Source: Candidatus Leptofilum proximum | GTDB lineage: Bacteria > Chloroflexota > Anaerolineae > Promineifilales > Promineifilaceae | Assembly (NCBI GenBank): GCA_016710325.1 | Contig: JADJXK010000001.1 | Coordinates: 806,001-870,000 of the forward strand | DNA length: 64,000 bases | Reading direction: 5' to 3' | In this document: piece after piece, positions 42,911-51,264 of the stretch | Numbering within the stretch: the first letter of the stretch is position 1 | How the letters are laid out: every line of letters begins with the position of its first letter | Notes under the pieces: generated by a model | What the model saw: the letters and a program-made list of their open reading frames with translations, nothing else | Database searches by the model: none | Told to the model about the DNA's origin: nothing | Position numbers and translations under genes: made by a program

Positions 42911-42938
42911 CTGTGGTCGGCGTCCTCGCCGTACCACC
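42911..42938. repeat. gctgtggtcggcgtcctcgccgta repeat (copy 1 of 3)
   Basis: ctgtggtcggcgtcctcgccgtac recurs with few changes at about 45,459-45,482 and 45,509-45,534. All copies are intergenic and next to gene ends in the accessory island. Confidence 0.6.
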
Positions 42939-42949
42939 TTTTGCACCAG

Positions 42950-43235
42950 GTTGTTATGGGTGGGGCGTACGGCCGTTCCCCTCTGGTAACTGAACGGGAA
43001 ACGGCCGTTTTCCCCTCAATCCCCAAAAACCATCCTTACCGCCTAACTGGCAAACGGCCGTTGCAGACACGGCCGTATTTCCCCATTCTATCCTGTGAAA
43101 GAAAGTTAGGTTGGGTTGAAAACGGCCGTTGCCAGCAAGAACTGGTTGTGGCTAAAGTGTGGTGGGGGGAACGGCCGTATTTCCCCCATTCTATCTTGTG
43201 AAAGAAAGATAAGTTGGGTGGGAAACGGCCGTTTG
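42950..43235. repeat. Composite ACGGCCGT repeat, block C
   Basis: The best-preserved array: seven ACGGCCGT copies in about 270 bp. The order is cctaactggcaaACGGCCGTTgcagacACGGCCGTatttccccattctatcctgtgaaagaaag, then ttgaaaACGGCCGTTgccagcaag, then gtggctaaagtgtggtgggggg, then a second head. It ends about 60 bp before mazE. Confidence 0.8.
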
Positions 43236-43298
43236 TATTGACCAAATGCAGCAATGTAATTACAATGTGTCAACATCTTTGGTTTTGGAGGTTTGGTC

Positions 43299-43559
43299 GT
43301 GACAACTTCGGTAAAGACGCGCATTGTAAAAATTGGCAACTCGCAAGGGATTCGCATTCCTAAGCTGCTTCTGGACCAGTCGCAGTTGGGTGATGAGGTG
43401 GAGCTTGAGGTAGAGCAAGGCAAAATCATCATCCGGGCCAGCCAGCCCGCCCGCGCTGGTTGGGACGAGCAGTTCCAACAGATGGCCGCCGCAGAAGATG
43501 ATCAACTGCTCGATGACGCGCTAACCACCGCCTGGGATGAGGAAGAGTGGGAATGGTAG
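43299..43559 (+). CDS. mazE: MazE/AbrB-type antitoxin
   Basis: 86 residues. GTG 43299 is chosen because GGAGG lies about 7 bases upstream; a TTG at 43293 is too close. The N-terminal swapped-hairpin AbrB domain reads TRIVKIGNSQGIRIPKLLLDQ, and the acidic C-terminus (DDALTTAWDEEEWEW) fits a toxin-binding tail. It should bind its own promoter and neutralise the toxin encoded immediately downstream. Its stop overlaps the toxin start by 7 bases. Confidence 0.88.
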   Translation: MTTSVKTRIVKIGNSQGIRIPKLLLDQSQLGDEVELEVEQGKIIIRASQPARAGWDEQFQQMAAAEDDQLLDDALTTAWDEEEWEW

Positions 43560-43876
43560 TCAAGCGTTTCGATGTTTTTCTAGTAAATCTGGACCCAACT
43601 ATTGGCAGTGAAATCCAAAAAACGCGCCCCTGCCTCATTGTTTCTCCTAATGAAATGAACCGCAACATTCGCACGGTGATCATTGCCCCCATGACGACCA
43701 AGGGCCGGGCGTACCCCACCCGCGTTGCCTGCACTTTCCAGGGTAAAGAAGGGCAGGTTGTTCTGGACCAAATTCGCACGATTGATAAAGCGCGCCTGGT
43801 GCGCAAGCTAGGCAAGCTTGATAAAGAAACCTCGCTAAACGTGCTGGAAACGTTGGCTCAACTGTTCAGCGAGTAG
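43553..43876 (+). CDS. mazF: MazF/PemK-type endoribonuclease toxin
   Basis: 107 residues from ATG 43553 (MVVKRFDVFLVNLDPTIGSEIQKTRP), overlapping mazE; GTG 43547 is an alternative. RFDVFLVNLDPTIGSEIQKTRPCLIVS and VVLDQIRTIDKARL are the conserved MazF strands holding the catalytic Arg and the substrate loop. MazF toxins cleave single-stranded RNA at short motifs. The pair lies between two repeat blocks and carries no ACGGCCGT, consistent with a mobile addiction module. Confidence 0.9.
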   Translation: MVVKRFDVFLVNLDPTIGSEIQKTRPCLIVSPNEMNRNIRTVIIAPMTTKGRAYPTRVACTFQGKEGQVVLDQIRTIDKARLVRKLGKLDKETSLNVLETLAQLFSE

Positions 43877-43905
43877 CCACCCTCCGCAAAATCCCCCAAC
43901 AATTA

Positions 43906-44130
43906 CCTCTGTCGCCTAGCTGGGGTACAGCCGTTCCAAACACGGCCGTATTTCCCCCATTTCATCCTCTGAAAGAAAGAGTTGTTGGATGGAAAACGGC
44001 CGTTGCGAGGAAAAACCAGTTGTGGTTAAAGTTTGAGGGTGGGAAACGGCCGTTCCTCTTCCCGTAGCCTGAGCTTATACTACAGTCAGGGTTGGTGCAG
44101 GTGGATACGGCCGTTTAGAGTTGGTGGATG
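43906..44130. repeat. Composite ACGGCCGT repeat, block D
   Basis: The most complete unit. In order: ctgtcgcctagctgg, ACGGCCGTatttcccccatttcatcctctgaaagaaag, gatggaaaACGGCCGTTgcgagg, ttgtggttaaagtttgagggtgggaaACGGCCGTT, cctgagcttatactacagtcagg, gtgcaggtggatACGGCCGTttagagttggtgg. It fills most of the 319-bp gap after mazF. Confidence 0.8.
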
Positions 44131-44195
44131 AAATGCCTAACCAGGTAATTTTTTACGCAAAGTGAAGACCTCACTGGAGTAATATTGAGGAAATT

Positions 44196-44708
44196 ATGCT
44201 GACAATGCTACGCCATACTTTATCAATATTACTACTACCTTTTCTAGTCGCTGTCGTCATGCCGTATTGGCTGCTGACCACCTTCACCGCAATCGACTAT
44301 CGCTGGAGTGATAACGTGCTGATTGTGTGGTTGCCACGTTTAATTGGTGCCATCGCCCTGACGGCAGGATTTCTTTTGTTCAGCTGGTGTGTCACCCTAT
44401 TTGCCAGGGTTGGCCAGGGTACACTCGCCCCTTGGGACCCAACCCGCAACTTAGTGGCGGTCGGCCCCTATCGCTTTGTTCGCAACCCTATGATAAGCGG
44501 TGTCGCGTTCATATTGATTGGTGAAGCGCTTTTATGGGGCTCGTGGTTAGTGGGCCTGTGGGCCAGCTTGTTTATCGGCCTGAATCACCTCTACTTTGTC
44601 GTATCAGAAGAACCAGGCTTAGAAAAGCGCTTTGGAGAACCTTATCGTCATTACAAGGCCCACGTGCCGCGATGGATACCGAGACTTCGACCCTGGTCAG
44701 GCCAGTAA
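44196..44708 (+). CDS. Isoprenylcysteine/phospholipid methyltransferase-like membrane protein (ICMT/PEMT family)
   Basis: 170 residues with about four membrane helices; a ribosome-binding site (gagga) precedes ATG 44196. The C-terminal signature VAVGPYRFVRNPMISGVAFILIGEALL...EEPGLEKRFGEPYRHYKAHVPRWIPR matches the SAM-binding region of bacterial ICMT-like methyltransferases. Substrates of the bacterial members are mostly unknown (lipids or small hydrophobic thiols). It is flanked by repeat blocks D and E. Confidence 0.85.
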   Translation: MLTMLRHTLSILLLPFLVAVVMPYWLLTTFTAIDYRWSDNVLIVWLPRLIGAIALTAGFLLFSWCVTLFARVGQGTLAPWDPTRNLVAVGPYRFVRNPMISGVAFILIGEALLWGSWLVGLWASLFIGLNHLYFVVSEEPGLEKRFGEPYRHYKAHVPRWIPRLRPWSGQ

Positions 44709-44734
44709 TCGAGCGGCCGTTCCCCCTTGCCACA

Positions 44735-44830
44735 CCGTGAGCTTATGCTACAGTCAGGATTAGTGCAGGCGGGAACGGCCGTATCGCTGCCCTGATCTTT
44801 TAGAGTTGGTGGTGGGGAACGGCCGTTGAC
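44735..44830. repeat. Composite ACGGCCGT repeat, block E (partial unit)
   Basis: Only the tail of the unit is present: gtgagcttatgctacagtcagg, attagtgcaggcgggaACGGCCGTatc, tttagagttggtggtggggaACGGCCGTT. This aligns with the last third of block D. Confidence 0.75.
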
Positions 44831-44874
44831 AAGGGCAACCACTTTCTAACTTTGTTCGGATTTGAGGGTAACTT

Positions 44875-45387
44875 ATGCAGAATCAAACTCAATCCTGGCC
44901 AAATTTTCTCATTCGTGCCGCCACAAACGATGATTTGCCACAATTGCAGCTGATTCGGCAGGCGGCATTTACCCCGGTGTTTGCTTCATTTCGGGCAATT
45001 TTGGGGGATGAGATTGCGGCCGTTACCCAGGCCAATGATGACGCGGAGCAGGCAGACTACCTGGCGTCGCTGTTTGCGCCGGATTCTGGTTGGGAACTGT
45101 ATACGGCCGTTTTGTCAGACAAAATTGTGGGCTTTGTGTCCGTCCAGCTCAACGACAAAACAGGTGTAGGCGAAATTGGTCTGAACGCCGTGCATCCCGA
45201 GGCAGCGGGGCAGGGCATCGGCACGGCGCTGTACCAGTTTGCCCTGGATCGTATGAAGGCAGCGGGGATGCGGGTGGCTACCGTTGGCACTGGCGGCGAT
45301 CCCAGCCACGCCCCGGCCCGCCGCGCCTACGAAAAAGTCGGCTTCTCGGCCCAAATCCCCAGCGTGTATATGTACCGCTTGTTGTAA
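44875..45387 (+). CDS. GNAT-family N-acetyltransferase
   Basis: 170 residues; ATG 44875 has gagg upstream. IRAATNDDLPQLQLIRQAAF opens the GNAT fold. VQLNDKTGVGEIGLNAVHPEAAGQGIGTALYQFALDRMK contains the acetyl-CoA-binding Q/RxxGxG/A motif, and ARRAYEKVGFSAQIPSVYMYRLL is the terminal strand. It should acetylate a small amine or protein. The substrate is unknown. It has one ACGGCCGT copy in the coding region, unlike most genes of the island. Confidence 0.85.
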   Translation: MQNQTQSWPNFLIRAATNDDLPQLQLIRQAAFTPVFASFRAILGDEIAAVTQANDDAEQADYLASLFAPDSGWELYTAVLSDKIVGFVSVQLNDKTGVGEIGLNAVHPEAAGQGIGTALYQFALDRMKAAGMRVATVGTGGDPSHAPARRAYEKVGFSAQIPSVYMYRLL

Positions 45388-45458
45388 ATTTTTGCGGCGC
45401 CGGAGCTGGTAAGCTAAACCCACCACTACCTTTGTTGGGGCGTGGCTTCCCAACGAGC

Positions 45459-45534
45459 TGTGGTCCGCATCCCACCGTATCTCGCTGGGGCAAGGTCTTC
45501 TGCACGGGCTGTGGTCGGCGTCATCGCCGTACTA
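45459..45534. repeat. gctgtggtcggcgtcatcgccgta repeats (copies 2 and 3)
   Basis: Two tandem copies (gagctgtggtccgcatcccaccgta and gggctgtggtcggcgtcatcgccgta) are separated by about 25 bp, matching 42,911-42,938. They lie between the acetyltransferase gene and IS1634. Confidence 0.6.
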
Positions 45535-45570
45535 CTTTTGTAATTGGTGTTGTTTTGGTGCTTGGAACCG

Positions 45571-47289
45571 ACATTCCGCAGTAAAAAAGTGAGAAAAAAA
45601 TAGTTTTACAGTATCCTCAAAAGCATGGATACAACAACTGTCGAATACGATACCAAACGGCTGGATCATCTGGGAATTGTGGCCGGGATATGCCACGAAA
45701 TCGGCTTAGTCGAGACGGTCAATGGCATGCTGCCCACGCTATCAGGACGAAAGGTCAGCTGCGGCACAGTCACATTGGCCACGATCCTCAATGGGTTGGG
45801 ATTTACGGGTCGGGTTTTGTACTTGATGCCTGAATATATGGCCAACAAACCAGTGAAACTGCTAACCGGCGAGGCTTCAGAAGCCAGTGACTTCAATGAT
45901 GACACCTTGGGACGTTCGCTGGATGAACTGTTCCAGGCCGGGATTACGGAGTTGTTTGCCCAAATAGCCCAAGCCGCCGTGAGGACCTATAACCTGGATG
46001 TGGCCTTTGCCCATACCGATACCAGCAGCTTCTCTTTAACTGGAGAGTATGACACTGAGGTGGCCCAAGAGGCTGAGAGCGTGCGGGGGGCGGTGAAAAT
46101 CACGCATGGCTACTCCAAAGACCATCGACCTGACTTGAAACAGGTGGTGGTAACGCTCATCACCAGTCAAAAAGGACGGATGCCCCTCTGGCTAGAAGCG
46201 TTGGATGGCAACAACAGTGACAAGCACTCCCTCAGAGAGACGGTGGATGCCTATTGTCGTCACCTGGCTGAGGGCGAAGTTCCCTGGTTTGTGCTGGACA
46301 GCGCTGCCTACACGGCCCGCAACATTGCCAATTGGGGAACCCAAAAGAAGTGGCTGACGCGCGTACCGGAAACGATCACAGAGGCGCAAGCGGCTTTGCA
46401 CTCAGTGGTCACAGCGGAGATGACCCAGTTGGCCAATGGCTACGCCATAGCGCCAACAACCAGTGCCTATGGCGGCATCAAGCAACGCTGGCTCATCGTT
46501 TATTCCGAGCAAGCCGCGCAGCGTGAGTGGAAACAACTCAACAAGCAGCTGGCCCGCGCCACAAGCAAAGCCGAGAAGGCGCTCAAAATCCTTAACAACC
46601 AGGCATTTGCCTGTGAACAAGATGCCCGTCAAGCGGTGGACAAGGTGGTCAAGCAATGGCAATGGCAAACCGTGAGCGTCACCTATCAGCCTATCCAGAA
46701 ATATCCCCAGCCTGGCCGACCGTCGCAAGGTGCCCGGCGACAAATTGTCGGCTGGCAAGTCCAGGCTACTTGTCAAATCGACACAGACCGTCTGGCAGAA
46801 GCCCAGAAATGGTTAGGCCGGTTTCTGCTGGCCACCAATGAGTTGGACACAGCCCGTTTGCCGGATGAAGCACTGCTGGAGAGCTATAAGGAACAAGGAA
46901 AAACGGTCGAGCGCGGCTTTCGCTTTCTCAAGGACCCGCTCTTGTTCGCGGACAGTTTGTTCCTCAAAAGCCCAGCCCGCATCATGGCCATGATAATGAT
47001 CATGGGGCTGTGTTTGTTGATTTATGCCCTGGCTGAGTGGCGCATCCGGCAGCAACTGCAGGAGAGAGGTGAGACGATTCCTGACCAGAGGGGACAGCCG
47101 ACGCAAACTCCGACCATGCGCCGGGTGGCGCAGATGTTTGAAGGCGTTGACCTGCTCATCATTCGTCACGGTTCTCAGGTAGTCCAACAGCAAATCCTGA
47201 AATTGACACCGGTCAGGTTGCAGCTCCTTCGCCTATTTGGACCAGCCGTTCAAAATTGTTATCTTCTCGATTTTTAAGGTGCGGAATGT
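45571..47289 (+). mobile_element. IS1634-family insertion sequence
   Basis: ACATTCCGCA at 45,571-45,580 and its complement TGCGGAATGT at 47,280-47,289 bound a single transposase gene; A+T-rich stretches follow each end. The size, about 1.7 kb, fits IS1634. I could not identify a target duplication. There are no ACGGCCGT copies inside. Confidence 0.75.
45625..47277 (+). CDS. IS1634-family transposase
   Basis: 550 residues, apparently intact. The N-terminal region (LDHLGIVAGICHEIGLVETVNGML) is the DUF4277-type domain of this family. Catalytic residues of the DDE core are in FAHTDTSSFSLTGEY (first D), WFVLDSAAYTARNI (second D) and ESYKEQGKTVERGFRFLKDP (glutamate in the Y-R-E-K-like box). It would mobilise the surrounding element by cut-and-paste. 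It is the best candidate for an active element in the window. Confidence 0.92.
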   Translation: MDTTTVEYDTKRLDHLGIVAGICHEIGLVETVNGMLPTLSGRKVSCGTVTLATILNGLGFTGRVLYLMPEYMANKPVKLLTGEASEASDFNDDTLGRSLDELFQAGITELFAQIAQAAVRTYNLDVAFAHTDTSSFSLTGEYDTEVAQEAESVRGAVKITHGYSKDHRPDLKQVVVTLITSQKGRMPLWLEALDGNNSDKHSLRETVDAYCRHLAEGEVPWFVLDSAAYTARNIANWGTQKKWLTRVPETITEAQAALHSVVTAEMTQLANGYAIAPTTSAYGGIKQRWLIVYSEQAAQREWKQLNKQLARATSKAEKALKILNNQAFACEQDARQAVDKVVKQWQWQTVSVTYQPIQKYPQPGRPSQGARRQIVGWQVQATCQIDTDRLAEAQKWLGRFLLATNELDTARLPDEALLESYKEQGKTVERGFRFLKDPLLFADSLFLKSPARIMAMIMIMGLCLLIYALAEWRIRQQLQERGETIPDQRGQPTQTPTMRRVAQMFEGVDLLIIRHGSQVVQQQILKLTPVRLQLLRLFGPAVQNCYLLDF

Positions 47290-47537
47290 GAGCTATTAGA
47301 AGATGGTAGAGTAATTTCGGTCGGAACACTTGTATTCGATGGGGCAACTACGTTGATAGCAACTTTTAAAGTAGCAGGAATTGTGCGCTTTCCTTCTCTG
47401 AGATGTACAGTTCCCTCATATGATGTTCCTGGGTTAACTGTTGCAGGCACTTCAATACGTATTGGTAGCGTGTGAATTGCATCAGGGATTACGACATCGA
47501 GCCCCCCTGTGGAGTCGAGAAAAAAAGTATTTGGCAT
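47274..47537 (-). pseudogene. Gene fragment trapped between two insertion sequences
   Basis: An 87-residue frame begins with an ATG that lies inside the inverted end of the downstream IS and stops inside the IS1634 end. Only the middle (DVVIPDAIHTLPIRIEVPATVNPGTSYEGTVHLREGKRTIPATLKVAINVV) looks like real protein, a beta-rich Ig-like strand pattern as found in secreted or cell-surface proteins. It is probably the left-over of a larger gene disrupted by the insertions. Confidence 0.4.
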
Positions 47538-49381
47538 GGTTCATTTCAGAACCAAAGCACCTTAACAATTGAATGAGCTTGGAAGGTTTCGTAAGATTGA
47601 GTAAACACCACATTCACCAATCTTGAAGGAAACCTTCCAATGACATTATATCTACAAAATCAGCCCACATCCGTAACCTGGCCTGAACCCTATGAATCCA
47701 CCTGGCAATTGCTGGGTGGTACACGCACTCATAACTTGGCGCCAAAACTGCCCCATTTGGGGCTGGCGGACATCTTGTTCATGACCACCATCATGAGCTT
47801 GCCGCGACAGCAGCGACCGTGAGGCATGGCCACCTGGATGGCAAACGTATTTGTGTTGTCGCGCACGGCACTGTATGAGTTAATCCACCGGGTTGAGCAA
47901 CAGTTGATGCTGAGAGCAGAACCGCTGGCTTTGCCTGCTCCAGAGAAACAAGCGTCAACGGTAGCCATCACCTCGACGCGCCTGGGGCGCACGGTTCTCA
48001 CCGCCAGCTTACCGGGCAAAATGGCCCCGTTGCGACAGATGCTCAACGAAGCGTTTGACCAAACGCGGAGCATCGGTTGGATTAGCGAGTTGCTTACCGC
48101 TGCCGGACACAAAGCGGGGCGCGTCTTGCACGATATTGATACCAGCCCCTTGGGAACAGTCATCGCGGCACGAGACGAGACCTTTTTCCAAGGGTCCCCG
48201 CTTTTGCTACTCATCGACCCGGTCAGCACCGTGATTCTGTTGGCCCAAGTGACCGACGACCGGAAGGCCGACACATGGGGGGCGGCGTTGCTTATCGCCC
48301 AAGAACAAGGCGTAGCCATCGGCGGGTTAGTCGAAGATATGGCTCGCATGTATGGCAAATCTCAGGAAGCGGCGGCGCTTGATGTGCCGGTGCAGAAGGA
48401 TGTGTGGCATATCCAACGGGATGGTTCTCAACTTTTGCGCGACCTGGAACGAACCGCCTTCCAGGCTACCCATCAAGTGGTCAAACTGGAAAAGAAGCTG
48501 CTTCGGCAATGGGATGATACCCTGTTTGACGAAAAATATATCCCCGCCGTGAGGCAAGAAGAACGACGTTATGACCAACACGCCGCCTTGGCTGAATGGT
48601 TATCTCATTTTGTGGATGCGCTAGAATTGGTGGATTGGCGCAGTGGCGAAATTCGTGACCGCGCCCTCAACGAGTGGCTGCTAGAGGAATCGCTGACCGC
48701 TATTGACCAGCCGCGTGTGCAAAAGTGGGTCAAAACTTTACGTCGTCACCAAGCCCAACTACTTACAGCTCTCGATTGGTTGGCCACCGCTTGGCAACCC
48801 TATGGTGCACAACTGGCTCAAATTGGGTTTGCTGACCAACAAGAATCATTCACACAGATTGTGGCCCGTCACTGGCGCTTACAGCAGGCTCTCATCAATG
48901 GCCATCGTTCCTTTGGTCAACACGCTCAAGCAGCCACGGCCGCGTTTGAAACCTTGGTGGCCGCTGACTCCCAGAGACGGTTGCTGGCAGATAAGTTGTG
49001 GGCGTTGCTCAACGCGGCTTGCCGTACCAGCAGCATGATGGAAGCTATCAATGGGCTGTTGAAGCAATTCTTGCACAACCATCAAGCCTTTCGCCGCCCG
49101 GAGACGCTGCAACTTTATTTGAATCTTTTTGTTCTCTGGCACAATATGCGGGTGTTTGAACGAGGTAAACGCCAGGAGAAAAGCCCTTATCAGTTGGCTG
49201 GTATTGACCCTGGCGCAGACGATTGGCTGACACTGCTTGGCTATCCCGTCACGTAACCGTTCGTCAACAACTGATTGTCAAATTCGACATTTGTTCTGTC
49301 GAAAGTTTTTGCCTGTCGGAGATGGCAAATTTTGCTCATTCAATTGTAAAGGTGCTTTTCATGGTTTTGAACCATGCCAAA
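47530..49381 (+). mobile_element. Insertion sequence with about 49-bp inverted ends (unassigned family)
   Basis: The left end at 47,530-47,578 (TTTGGCATGGTTCA...CAATTGAATGAGC) and the right end at 49,334-49,381 (GCTCATTCAATTG...TGAACCATGCCAAA) are inverted repeats, about 80% identical with a one-base gap. They bracket the interrupted transposase gene. A further hairpin ttggaaggtttc/gaaaccttccaa lies just before the start codon (47,579-47,639). I could not fix a target duplication. Confidence 0.75.
47640..49256 (+). pseudogene. DDE transposase interrupted by an in-frame TGA
   Basis: The frame from ATG 47640 (MTLYLQNQPTSVTWPEPYE) reaches TGA at 47,820-47,822 and continues in the same frame to 49,256 (GMATWMANVFVLSRTALYELIHR). 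A CGA-to-TGA change in ...QQRP-stop-GMA... would explain it. The long part has an RNase H-like core with DETFFQGSPLLLLIDPVSTV, VQKDVWHIQRDG and MMEAINGLLKQFLHNHQAF...LYLNLFVLWHNMRVF, typical of DDE transposases. Either the element is dead or the short and long parts are made separately (the ATG at 47826 has gaggc nearby). I cannot name the IS family. Confidence 0.7.
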
Positions 49382-49481
49382 AAATGATGTTTTCAAGCCG
49401 TTTTCGATGAAATCGCCTGTGATTGCACAACCGTTAGGCTAGCTCTCCCAAAAAGAACGTGGTGGGCAAAATCGGAAGAAA

Positions 49482-49511
49482 AGACGGCTCATCCGTATGA
49501 ATGAGCCGTCT
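49482..49511 (-). terminator. Intrinsic terminator of the minus-strand operon
   Basis: On the complement, agacggctcat pairs with atgagccgtct around an 8-base loop and is followed by TTTTC. It lies about 50 bp beyond the stop of the DUF2938 gene. Confidence 0.8.
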
Positions 49512-49558
49512 CCTTCCAATTTGATTGCGCAGAATGGATCGTTCTGCGCACGCACAAT

Positions 49559-50056
49559 CTACAACACCCAGCCAACGAATAGCCCAAACACGTAAAGCCC
49601 CAGACCAAACGCCAGGTGATTCATTAAACTCCGAACTCTTGCCTGCCAGCGATTCGCCGATTTTGCTGCGGCAATCCCTAACCCAAAGGCAGGCTGCATA
49701 ATGAAAAAGGGCGCAATGACCGTTACGAGACCAAAGAGGACTGCCGGAAACAAGGTTGGATGCTGTAACCAGTTATTGCCAAGCGCTGCAACAAAAACGG
49801 CCGTAAACGCAACACCAATTGTGTAATGTCCCACCCACCCCACAGCGCATTCTGCTTTTTTCGCAGGAGCAGCAGCAATGTTGGCGTGCTGAAAAATCCC
49901 CTCTGGCATATATCGCAGCCAACGCCCAACAAGGCAAATATTCGACGGCGCCATTTTGAAGGTATGCTTGAGGAACAGACCCCAAAGGTCAAACATGAAG
50001 GTCGCGCCAAGCCCAATGAGAATTATCTGAATCAGGAAAAAAGTGAATTGATTCAT
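49559..50056 (-). CDS. DUF2938 membrane protein
   Basis: 165 residues with four predicted membrane helices. IILIGLGATFMFDLWGLFLKHTFKM, CAVGWVGHYTIGVAFTAVFVA and FFIMQPAFGLGIAAAKSANRWQARVRSLMNHLAFGLGLYVFG match DUF2938. Function unknown. Its start lies 3 bp after the stop of the small conserved protein gene, and it is the last gene of the operon, before the terminator at 49,482-49,511. Confidence 0.85.
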   Translation of the reverse strand: MNQFTFFLIQIILIGLGATFMFDLWGLFLKHTFKMAPSNICLVGRWLRYMPEGIFQHANIAAAPAKKAECAVGWVGHYTIGVAFTAVFVAALGNNWLQHPTLFPAVLFGLVTVIAPFFIMQPAFGLGIAAAKSANRWQARVRSLMNHLAFGLGLYVFGLFVGWVL

Positions 50057-50059
50057 GAT

Positions 50060-50302
50060 TTACCCACTTACGGAATTCACCGATAGCAAAGCCATGCCTA
50101 AGTCGCGTACCTTCTTCAATATGCCATGCAGTGCGGCCTGATCAAGCACGGAACCCGTTAAAAGTGTGTTGCCATCTTCCTCCAACGTGATGGTTAGACC
50201 TTCAAACCAGGCCATCCGTGGCTGACTTAAGTGACCTCTGATCCGGATTTGATAAATCGTCGGTGGATCCTCGCCTGGTTTTACTCGCTGATCATTTGTC
50301 AT
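50060..50302 (-). CDS. Small conserved protein (WF...TLLTG...VDQAALHGIL family)
   Basis: 80 residues from the ATG at 50302; the longer frame to 50401 overlaps the upstream gene and is rejected. IYQIRIRGHLSQPRMAWFEGLTITLEEDGNTLLTGSVLDQAALHGILKKVRDLGMALLSVN is shared with a second copy at 63,667-63,912. The strand-strand-helix pattern and the glycine-rich turn suggest a small alpha/beta fold. The function is unknown. It overlaps the end of the oxidoreductase gene by 11 bp, implying translational coupling. Confidence 0.75.
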   Translation of the reverse strand: MTNDQRVKPGEDPPTIYQIRIRGHLSQPRMAWFEGLTITLEEDGNTLLTGSVLDQAALHGILKKVRDLGMALLSVNSVSG

Positions 50303-51218
50303 GAGTATGCCCCACTGAGATAACAACATTCCCTTTTTTGTGTCCCGTATCAACATAACGATGTGCCTCGACCATTTGCTCCAGCGGATAACACCGGTCA
50401 ATCACCACTTTAAGCTCACCGGCCTCAATTAGCTCCTTGATGAAAACCAGATTTCCCATGCTTTCTTTTGAGTCCAGCTTGGCCATCGTCACGTAAGCCC
50501 CGTTTGGAGCAAGCGCTTTTACGGCTTCTGATTTGGGGAGTTTTGCTACCGTATCAAAGATAACGTCATACCGTTCAGCTCTGGATGAAATCTTCTCTTT
50601 TGTATAGTCGAGGACGTAATCGGCTCCCAAAGATCTCACCAGCTCCAGGTTGGCAGTGCTGCAAACGCCGGTCACTTCCGCCCCAAAATACCTGGCGAGC
50701 TGAATGGCATAAGTGCCCACACTACCCGAAGCGCCGTAAATCAAGACCTTTTGTCCGCGCTGGATGTTGCCTTTGCGCAGCAGGCGCAATGCGGTGGTGG
50801 CTCCGATTGGAACGGCCGTTGCTTCCTCATAACTCATATTGGCTGGTTTTATGGCCACCATTCCCGCTTCGGGGAAGCATTTGTATTGGGCGTAGCCACC
50901 AAAATTTTCAGTCAGGGTAGATGCAAACACCTGGTCACCAACCTTGAAGCGAGTCACGTCCTTGCCAACCGCTTCCACTTCTCCGGCCAGTTCCATGCCA
51001 TAAATCGGTTGCTTGGGTTTTCTAATGCCCAAAGCAATCCGGGCAGGGAGCCACAACAAGGGCGGAACGGAAAAGCTCCGCATGCGGAAGTCCCCGGCCG
51101 TGACGCTGGTGGCGTGCACTTTAATCAAAATCTCGTTGTCTTTAGGGGTTGGTTTTTCAATCTCTTTAATTTGCAGAACTTCAGGTCCACCGTATTGAGT
51201 TGCCACAATTGCTTTCAT
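50292..51218 (-). CDS. NAD(P)-dependent zinc-less alcohol dehydrogenase / quinone oxidoreductase (MDR family)
   Basis: 308 residues with ribosome-binding site aaggaaggg before the ATG at 51218. MKAIVATQYGGPEVLQIKEIEKPTPKDNEILIKVHATSV is the GroES-like N-terminus. VLIYGASGSVGTYAIQLARYFGAEVTGVCST is the Rossmann dinucleotide motif. Zinc-binding residues are not evident, as in quinone oxidoreductases. It probably reduces reactive carbonyls or quinones using NAD(P)H. It sits in the middle of the five-gene operon and has a paralogue at 61,723-62,703. Confidence 0.9.
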   Translation of the reverse strand: MKAIVATQYGGPEVLQIKEIEKPTPKDNEILIKVHATSVTAGDFRMRSFSVPPLLWLPARIALGIRKPKQPIYGMELAGEVEAVGKDVTRFKVGDQVFASTLTENFGGYAQYKCFPEAGMVAIKPANMSYEEATAVPIGATTALRLLRKGNIQRGQKVLIYGASGSVGTYAIQLARYFGAEVTGVCSTANLELVRSLGADYVLDYTKEKISSRAERYDVIFDTVAKLPKSEAVKALAPNGAYVTMAKLDSKESMGNLVFIKELIEAGELKVVIDRCYPLEQMVEAHRYVDTGHKKGNVVISVGHTHDK

Positions 51219-51264
51219 TTTAAAATCCCTTCCTTTGCTAAAAAATTGATATCAATTGCCAAAT

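Noticed and set aside
39281..44830. Composite repeat blocks as a CRISPR array
   Set aside because: The units are long (about 150-230 bp), composed of ordered different pieces, and interrupted by genes. There are no short uniform repeats with spacers and no cas genes.
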